A stretch of DNA of 10,975 nt from Hyphomicrobiales bacterium (GTDB lineage: Bacteria; Pseudomonadota; Alphaproteobacteria; Rhizobiales; Aestuariivirgaceae). The DNA lies in assembly GCA_025356765.1 (NCBI GenBank), contig JANXRO010000119.1, positions 1-10,975 on the forward strand. The letters run 5' to 3'. The position numbers were made by a program, and so were the translations under genes. Below the pieces are notes generated by a model. The model made no database searches. It was not told the DNA's origin and worked only from the letters and a program-made list of their open reading frames with translations. This document shows positions 6,817-10,975 of the stretch, piece after piece. Position 1 is the stretch's first letter. Every line of letters starts with the position of its first letter.

Positions 6817-7582
6817 AGTTATTTTTGCGGGTTCTGATCTCGGCGAAAACTTCGGCGTCTGTTGCAGTTTCCATGCTCAATGTGGCGCGAATTTCCAAAC
6901 TGTCACAACGCAAATAGGGATTCACTTTCAATTCGTCACCCAAGACAACCGGACACGTCATCCGGCCTTCCGCTAAAAGTTTGTCAACTTCGTTGGCGCG
7001 CGCCTGTAGTTTTTTGTTGTTAGGCTCTAACGTCAAAGCGAACTTGCAATTGGCCTTGGTATATTCGTGACCAACATAGACATAGGTGTGGGGAGAAATT
7101 GATTTGAATTGATTGACTGAATGAAACATCTGCTCGAGCGTTCCTTCAATCACTCTACCACACCCCACTGAAAATAATGTGTCGCCCGCAAAAAGCGAAA
7201 ATTCAGACGGAATATGAAAAGCGATGTGGCCCAAGGTATGGCCGGGGCAATCGATCACTTCAATTTCGCGGTTTGACCACATGAATTTTTCGCCGCCTGA
7301 ATATGTTTGGTCAATCCCAGGAATTCTATCGGCTTCGGCTTTGGGACCAAAAATTTTGCAGCCGAAGTGTTCTTTCAGTTGCAGATTGCCTTGAACGTGA
7401 TCAGCGTGGTGATGAGTTGTAAAAATGTGGGTGAGTTGGCGGCCAAATTTTTTCAGTTCGCGCTCAACCGCATCGGCATCTGGCGCATCGATGGCAGCCG
7501 TGGCACCCGTCACACTGTCATGGATAATAAGCCCATAATTGTCTTCTAAACATTTGAATTGGCGCATATCGAGATGGGGCAT
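6806..7582 (-). CDS. gloB: Hydroxyacylglutathione hydrolase (glyoxalase II)
   Basis: A 258-residue metallo-beta-lactamase-fold enzyme that hydrolyses S-lactoylglutathione to lactate and glutathione, the second step of methylglyoxal detoxification in the cytosol. All metal ligands are present: THHHADH (56-62, with H57, H59, D61, H62), PGHTLGH (H115), AGDTLF (D134) and GHEYT (H172). The C-terminal RTRKNNF matches the glutathione-binding tail of the family and excludes a shorter generic hydrolase. The ATG at 7582 gives normal length; an ATG five codons on (7567) is possible. No strong ribosome site is seen. It converges on the second permease with an 11-base overlap and is divergent from the methyltransferase-like gene. 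Confidence 0.95.
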   Translation of the reverse strand: MPHLDMRQFKCLEDNYGLIIHDSVTGATAAIDAPDADAVERELKKFGRQLTHIFTTHHHADHVQGNLQLKEHFGCKIFGPKAEADRIPGIDQTYSGGEKFMWSNREIEVIDCPGHTLGHIAFHIPSEFSLFAGDTLFSVGCGRVIEGTLEQMFHSVNQFKSISPHTYVYVGHEYTKANCKFALTLEPNNKKLQARANEVDKLLAEGRMTCPVVLGDELKVNPYLRCDSLEIRATLSMETATDAEVFAEIRTRKNNFKG

Positions 7583-7596
7583 GTGGTGTTAACCTT

Positions 7597-7602
7597 ATTA
7601 TA
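7597..7602 (-). promoter_or_regulatory. -10 box of gloB
   Basis: Read on the minus strand, 7602-7597 is TATAAT, a perfect sigma-70 -10 hexamer. The start site would lie near 7590, leaving a leader of only about eight bases. The -35 region 17 bases upstream (7625-7620) is AAACAA, a poor match, so activation or an extended interaction may be needed. Confidence 0.45.
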
Positions 7603-7605
7603 GTG

Positions 7606-7617
7606 GCGGATGACCGC
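7606..7617. promoter_or_regulatory. Small inverted repeat in the gloB promoter spacer
   Basis: GCGG-ATGA-CCGC is a perfect 4-base inverted repeat with a 4-base centre. It sits just upstream of the gloB -10 box and before the methyltransferase start, so it could be an operator. It is short enough to occur by chance. Confidence 0.2.
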
Positions 7618-7638
7618 GTTTGTTTTATCAGCTATGTT
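7610..7638 (+). promoter_or_regulatory. Candidate promoter of the methyltransferase-like gene
   Basis: ATGACC (7610-7615) and TATGTT (7633-7638) are 17 bases apart, each matching consensus at 4 of 6. The predicted start falls at or next to the ATG at 7645, which has no ribosome site, so the message might be leaderless. Weak on its own. Confidence 0.2.
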
Positions 7639-7644
7639 TCGCCA

Positions 7645-8361
7645 ATGAACATTGTTGATATAGCCGAATTCTATTCCCGTCCGCTTGGAAAAATTGCGCA
7701 GGATATTTTGTCGCGCCAACTTGCCCCGGCATTGAAGGTTGCACCCGAGCAGGTTGTATTGGGTTTGGGCTTTGGCACACCCTATCTCTCGGTTCAACAC
7801 CGAAGCTTGGCTTTTATGCCGGCGCGCAGTGGCGTTGTGCACTGGCCTTCTGTTTCAGGTGTTAGGTCAGCTTTGGTCGATGAGCTTGATCTGCCTCTCA
7901 CCGAAAGCATGATCGATGTTGCTTTGGTTGTGCACGCACTTGAATTTAGCGAAAGCCCACAGGAATTGCTGAATGAACTTTGGCGGGTGTTATCGCCACA
8001 AGGTAAGCTTTTATTGGTGGTGCCCAATCGACGTGGCCTGTGGTCAACCTCAGATGTCTCACCCTTTGGGCAAGGGCAACCATTTTCGCGATCACAAATT
8101 TTAACCCTTCTGAAGGCCGAACAATTTTCTGTCAAAAAAATTCAACATGCATTGTTGGCGCCGCCGTGGGCCAATTTAGCCTTGGCACGGGCTTTTGAAC
8201 ATTTGGTGGGAACTGGATTGGAACGCTTTTCAGGCGCTATTATCATTGAAGCCACCAAGCAGATTTATGCCTATTCCACGGGCAAACCGGCGCGGCGCAG
8301 CATTTCGCGCCTTCGGCCCGTGATGTTGCCTCAGGGGGCAAGGCCTGCCCACAAAGCCTAA
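7645..8361 (+). CDS. Methyltransferase-type-11-like protein with degenerate SAM site
   Basis: A 238-residue protein beginning MNIVDIAEFYSRPLG. The region ALVVHALEFSESPQELLNELWRV and the strand GKLLLVVPN are typical of class I SAM methyltransferases of the UbiE/type-11 group. The nucleotide-binding part is odd. Motif I reads LGLGFGTPY (residues 39-47), without the preceding acidic residue, and the second strand ends in MPARSGVVHWP instead of the acidic residue that holds the SAM ribose. The protein may use another ligand or have lost methyl transfer. A GTG at 7603 would add 14 residues. The ATG is preferred because the extension resembles no family start. From family memory, this gene often neighbours gloB in rhizobial genomes. 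Confidence 0.75.
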   Translation: MNIVDIAEFYSRPLGKIAQDILSRQLAPALKVAPEQVVLGLGFGTPYLSVQHRSLAFMPARSGVVHWPSVSGVRSALVDELDLPLTESMIDVALVVHALEFSESPQELLNELWRVLSPQGKLLLVVPNRRGLWSTSDVSPFGQGQPFSRSQILTLLKAEQFSVKKIQHALLAPPWANLALARAFEHLVGTGLERFSGAIIIEATKQIYAYSTGKPARRSISRLRPVMLPQGARPAHKA

Positions 8362-8369
8362 CGGGCTTT
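8353..8369 (+). terminator. Terminator-like hairpin over the methyltransferase stop codon
   Basis: AAAGCC (8353-8358) pairs perfectly with GGCTTT (8364-8369) around a TAACG loop that contains the TAA stop. The U-tract is short (TTT then C), so termination would be inefficient. It separates this gene from the chorismate mutase operon. Confidence 0.35.
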
Positions 8370-8384
8370 CAATTGTCAGCAACA

Positions 8385-8412
8385 TTGCCTAAGACAGCTC
8401 AACGTTGATAAA
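8385..8412 (+). promoter_or_regulatory. Candidate promoter of the chorismate mutase - hisC - tyrA operon
   Basis: TTGCCT (8385-8390) and GATAAA (8407-8412) are 16 bases apart, each 4 of 6 to consensus. The start would fall near 8419. A better -35-like TTGTCA at 8373-8378 has no -10 at a standard distance. The 70-base gap shows no leader peptide or attenuator. Confidence 0.2.
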
Positions 8413-8431
8413 GCTTAGTGAAACTGGTTCG

Positions 8432-9226
8432 ATGACACATGAAAACAATATTGGTGGACTGTTAGAAACTGCCAGGCGCGACATTGACGCAATCGATGAT
8501 CAGCTTCTTGCACTTTTGGTGCAACGTTTTGCTGTCACAACGCAGGTCAAGCTGGCCAAATCACAAAGCAATGATGTCTGGCCATTGCCCCTTCGCCCCA
8601 CGCGCGAAGCTGAAATTATGCGAAGGCTTTTAGCCAAGGTGAAGGGTACTGAAGTGGCACCTGAATTTTTGGTGCGTCTTTGGCGAGCGATTTTAAGCCA
8701 ATCAAGTTTGAACCAATCGCCAATCACGTTGCATGTGAGCAGGCATCTCAATTCGAATATGGCCCATAGGCTAAGGTTGCGTGACTATTTTGGGCCTATG
8801 CCTGTTGAAGACTATCGTGATGAAGCACAGGCCCTTTTGCAAATTAATACATCAGCCGGTGATCTTTGCGTGGTGGAAACAGAACAGCCTTGGGCCGAAG
8901 CTTTCGTGGCAGGCCAAGCCGGTGCTGCGCGCGTGGTTGCTGCTTTGCCTGTTTCTGGCGATGATACGATGCCCAAACTTTTGGTTATTGGCCAAGCACC
9001 CGTGACACCTTCTCAACACGATGAGACCTTGGTTATCACATCAGGTAAATTGCCGCGTGATTTTGCACCTGAAATTTTGTGGCAAGGCAAATCGGGTGGT
9101 TTGCGGATTTCAAGCCTTTCAGGGTTTTTGTTAGAGCATGAAAGCCCCTTGGTGGGATTGGTGCGATCAAACGCCTCGCTTGGTTTGAAGCTTGCTGGCC
9201 ACTATAGCAGCGCCTTGAAAGTGTAA
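8432..9226 (+). CDS. Chorismate mutase (AroQ class) with a C-terminal prephenate-dehydratase-like remnant
   Basis: A 264-residue protein. Residues 9-97 are an AroQ chorismate mutase, converting chorismate to prephenate. Aligned by eye to the E. coli P-protein domain, R15, R32, K43, R58, E59 and Q95 match its R11, R28, K39, R51, E52 and Q88; D48 is replaced by Arg (R55). Residues about 98-264 recall a shortened prephenate dehydratase: SNMAHRLRLRDYFG resembles the GSYSHLAA opening, DLCVVETEQPW the ADYGVVPIENS strand, and MPKLLVIGQAP...DETLVI the TRFLVIG...DKTSLV junction. The catalytic Thr-Arg-Phe is absent, so this part may be regulatory or dead. Start: ATG at 8432; a TTG at 8405 would add nine residues. 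No ribosome site is clear. hisC follows after five bases. Confidence 0.88.
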   Translation: MTHENNIGGLLETARRDIDAIDDQLLALLVQRFAVTTQVKLAKSQSNDVWPLPLRPTREAEIMRRLLAKVKGTEVAPEFLVRLWRAILSQSSLNQSPITLHVSRHLNSNMAHRLRLRDYFGPMPVEDYRDEAQALLQINTSAGDLCVVETEQPWAEAFVAGQAGAARVVAALPVSGDDTMPKLLVIGQAPVTPSQHDETLVITSGKLPRDFAPEILWQGKSGGLRISSLSGFLLEHESPLVGLVRSNASLGLKLAGHYSSALKV

Positions 9227-9231
9227 CACAA

Positions 9232-10326
9232 ATGACCACGAACACCATTCATGGGCCAAAACCCAAAGCTGGCATATTGGATATTAAGCCTTATGTGCCG
9301 GGAAAATCTGGCGCAAAAGCCGCCAAAACCTTCAAGCTTTCCTCCAATGAGTCAGCTGTAGGAGCCAGCCCTAATGCCATGGCCGCCTACACCGCATCGG
9401 CGCATGAGTTGGCGCTTTATCCTGACGGTGGGGCAATGGCACTGCGTCAAGCGATTGCAAAGCGCCATGGTTTGAAAGCTGAAAACATTGTGTGTGGCGC
9501 GGGCTCTGATGAGTTGTTGCAACTTTTGGCCCATGCTTATTTAGGGCCCGGCGATGAAGCCATTTATTCGCAATATGGTTTTTTGGTTTACCCGATTTCA
9601 ATCTCAACCAACGGAGCCACGGCAGTGGTGGCACCTGAACAAGGTTTTGTTGCCGATGTGGGTGAGATTTTATCGCGTGTAACGGCAAAAACAAAAATCG
9701 TGTTTTTGGCCAATCCCAATAATCCGACTGGCACGTATTTAACTGCGACTGAAGTAAAGCGCTTACATCAAGGATTGCCAGCGCATGTGCTTTTGGTGCT
9801 GGATGCGGCCTATGCTGAATTTGTAATGGCGAATGATTACGAAGCAGGTGCATCTCTCGTTGAAGCCCATGACAATGTGGTAATGACGCGGACCTTTTCT
9901 AAAATTCACGGCCTTGCCGCATTGCGCCTAGGCTGGGCCTATTGTCCACCCGCTGTTGCTGATGTTCTCAATCGCATTCGTGGGCCATTTAACGTGAGCC
10001 TGCCTGCCATCAATGCCGGAATTGCTGCCATTGAAGACGCTGGCTTTACCGACATGGCCTTGGCGCATAATAATAAATGGCTGGCATGGCTTAAAACTGA
10101 AATTGAAAAACTTGGGCTTGAGGTTACGCCAAGTGTTGGCAATTTTCTTCTTGTTCATTTTCAATCGCCTCAACAGGCACAAAATGCTGATGCTTATTTG
10201 GGCGAACATGGCGTGATTATCCGGCGCGTGGATGCTTATGGGTTGCCTTCTGCTTTGCGGGTTTCAGTGGGCACAGAAGAGGCCAACATGGCGTTTGTTG
10301 CCACCCTTGCGAATTTTCTTAAATGA
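9232..10326 (+). CDS. hisC: Histidinol-phosphate / aromatic aminotransferase
   Basis: A 364-residue fold-type I PLP enzyme of the HisC family. The Schiff-base lysine is K224 in TRTFSKIHGLAALRLGW, with R232 after it. NPNNPTGT (161-168) and DAAYAEF (D191, Y194) hold the pyridine ring, and FKLSSNES near the N-terminus is the usual HisC opening. The enzyme makes histidinol phosphate. HisC-type enzymes linked to tyrA often also transaminate aromatic keto acids (phenylpyruvate, 4-hydroxyphenylpyruvate) or prephenate, and the position between chorismate mutase and tyrA suggests that dual or aromatic role. It starts five bases after the upstream stop, and its own stop overlaps the tyrA ATG (ATGA, 10323-10326). 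Substrate choice cannot be read from the sequence. Confidence 0.93.
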   Translation: MTTNTIHGPKPKAGILDIKPYVPGKSGAKAAKTFKLSSNESAVGASPNAMAAYTASAHELALYPDGGAMALRQAIAKRHGLKAENIVCGAGSDELLQLLAHAYLGPGDEAIYSQYGFLVYPISISTNGATAVVAPEQGFVADVGEILSRVTAKTKIVFLANPNNPTGTYLTATEVKRLHQGLPAHVLLVLDAAYAEFVMANDYEAGASLVEAHDNVVMTRTFSKIHGLAALRLGWAYCPPAVADVLNRIRGPFNVSLPAINAGIAAIEDAGFTDMALAHNNKWLAWLKTEIEKLGLEVTPSVGNFLLVHFQSPQQAQNADAYLGEHGVIIRRVDAYGLPSALRVSVGTEEANMAFVATLANFLK

Positions 10327-10975
10327 CTGTGATGTTTAATCGCGTCGCCATTCTGGGCCTTGGGCTAATCGGCTCATCGCTTTGCCATGGCATGAAAGAA
10401 AAGGGCTTGGCCAAAACAATAGTTGGCCATGCCAAAAGTGCTGAGACACGAAAAATCGCCCTTGAGATTGGTCTGGTTTCGCAGACCTATGAACATGCGG
10501 TTGATGCGGCACGGGATGCTGATTTGGTTATTCTCTGCGTGCCGGTTGGGGCCTGTGGCCTGCTTTCACAAGAGATTGGGCCAGTTTTAAAAGCGGGTGC
10601 CATTGTTACTGATGTGGGTTCTGTCAAAGGCGCTATTCTGCGCGATTGTGGGCCGCATATCCCTCAGGGTGTTCATTTTATTCCCGGCCACCCGATTGCT
10701 GGCACAGAACAATCGGGCCCGCGTTCTGGCTTTGCCAGCTTGTTTCATGGACGGTGGTGCATTCTAACACCACCCGAAAATGCCAACCCAGAAGCTGTGG
10801 AAAAACTCACCCGGTTTTGGCAGGCTCTGGGTTCGAATGTTGATGTGATGACGGCAGATCATCATGATCTGGTTTTGGCCATCACCAGCCATTTGCCGCA
10901 TTTGATTGCTTACAACACCGTGGCGACAGCAGCTGATTTGGAAACGGTAACAGATTCTGAAGTGATTAAATATTC
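10323..10975 (+). CDS. tyrA: Prephenate/arogenate dehydrogenase TyrA, N-terminal part (runs off right edge)
   Basis: 217 codons of an NAD(P)-dependent TyrA; the C-terminal dimerisation domain lies outside the window. Seen: RVAILGLGLIGSSL (residues 7-20, Rossmann GxGxxG), VTDVGSVKG in the middle, GHPIAGTEQSGPRSGF (the substrate-binding HPxxG loop with its His), GRWCILTP, and ITSHLPHLIA, all in family order. It oxidatively decarboxylates prephenate or arogenate for tyrosine synthesis. The second strand ends in GHAKSAETRK with no acidic residue after it, which hints at NADP rather than NAD. The ATG overlaps the hisC stop; an ATG three codons later is possible. The narrow substrate is open. Confidence 0.93.
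   Translation, partial: MTVMFNRVAILGLGLIGSSLCHGMKEKGLAKTIVGHAKSAETRKIALEIGLVSQTYEHAVDAARDADLVILCVPVGACGLLSQEIGPVLKAGAIVTDVGSVKGAILRDCGPHIPQGVHFIPGHPIAGTEQSGPRSGFASLFHGRWCILTPPENANPEAVEKLTRFWQALGSNVDVMTADHHDLVLAITSHLPHLIAYNTVATAADLETVTDSEVIKY

Noticed and set aside
9371..9853. Minus-strand open frame of 160 codons
   Set aside because: It lies inside hisC, is rich in His/Pro/Arg as expected of a shadow frame, and has no recognisable motif.
10646..10843. Short plus-strand frame of 65 codons
   Set aside because: It is an alternate frame of tyrA, whose own reading frame carries clear motifs to the window end.
1..10975. tRNA or rRNA genes, CRISPR repeats, insertion sequences, phage or defence genes
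   Set aside because: None seen on either strand; the window is nearly fully occupied by metabolic genes of consistent style.

Overview
The window looks like chromosomal DNA from an alphaproteobacterium, most likely of the Hyphomicrobiales (rhizobial) type. This rests on protein style and gene order: a chorismate mutase - hisC - tyrA block next to gloB and a small SAM-methyltransferase-like gene. Base composition is mixed and close to balanced. Genes are tightly packed, with many 4-base ATGA stop/start overlaps. I see no tRNA, rRNA, insertion sequence, phage gene, CRISPR array or long repeat, and no gene-free stretch longer than about 70 bases.

Layout. (1) Positions 1-700, minus strand: a TusA-type sulfur carrier overlaps by ATGA the start of a dimethylargininase/amidinotransferase-fold hydrolase that runs off the left edge. 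(2) Positions 740-2403, plus strand, divergent from tusA: a stand-alone MOSC-domain protein, MobA and MobB, which together form a molybdenum-cofactor maturation operon. Only 39 bases separate the two divergent starts, and their predicted -10 boxes overlap. (3) Positions 2475-4991: a long FAD oxidoreductase fused to a GcvT-type folate domain, of the dimethylglycine/sarcosine dehydrogenase family. (4) Positions 5048-6816: two translationally coupled EamA/DMT-family permeases, the second YddG-like. (5) Position 6806 to about 7645: gloB (glyoxalase II) on the minus strand, converging on and overlapping the second permease, with a perfect TATAAT box in its upstream gap. (6) Positions 7645-8361: a methyltransferase-fold protein with an eroded SAM site, ending in a terminator-like hairpin. 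(7) From 8432 to the right edge: a chorismate mutase with an unusual C-terminal domain, HisC aminotransferase and the first 217 codons of TyrA. This forms a tyrosine (and possibly phenylalanine/histidine) biosynthesis operon.

How the genes fit together. TusA, MOSC, MobA and MobB all plausibly serve sulfur handling and nucleotide attachment for molybdenum cofactor. The TusA-partner amidinohydrolase and the dimethylglycine-dehydrogenase-like enzyme both act on N-methylated nitrogen compounds, but no shared pathway is demonstrated. Chorismate mutase, HisC and TyrA give a path from chorismate to tyrosine. Most of the content is recognisable housekeeping or metabolic material. The least ordinary items are the chorismate mutase C-terminal domain, which looks like a decayed prephenate dehydratase, the degenerate methyltransferase, and the compact tusA/MOSC divergent control region.
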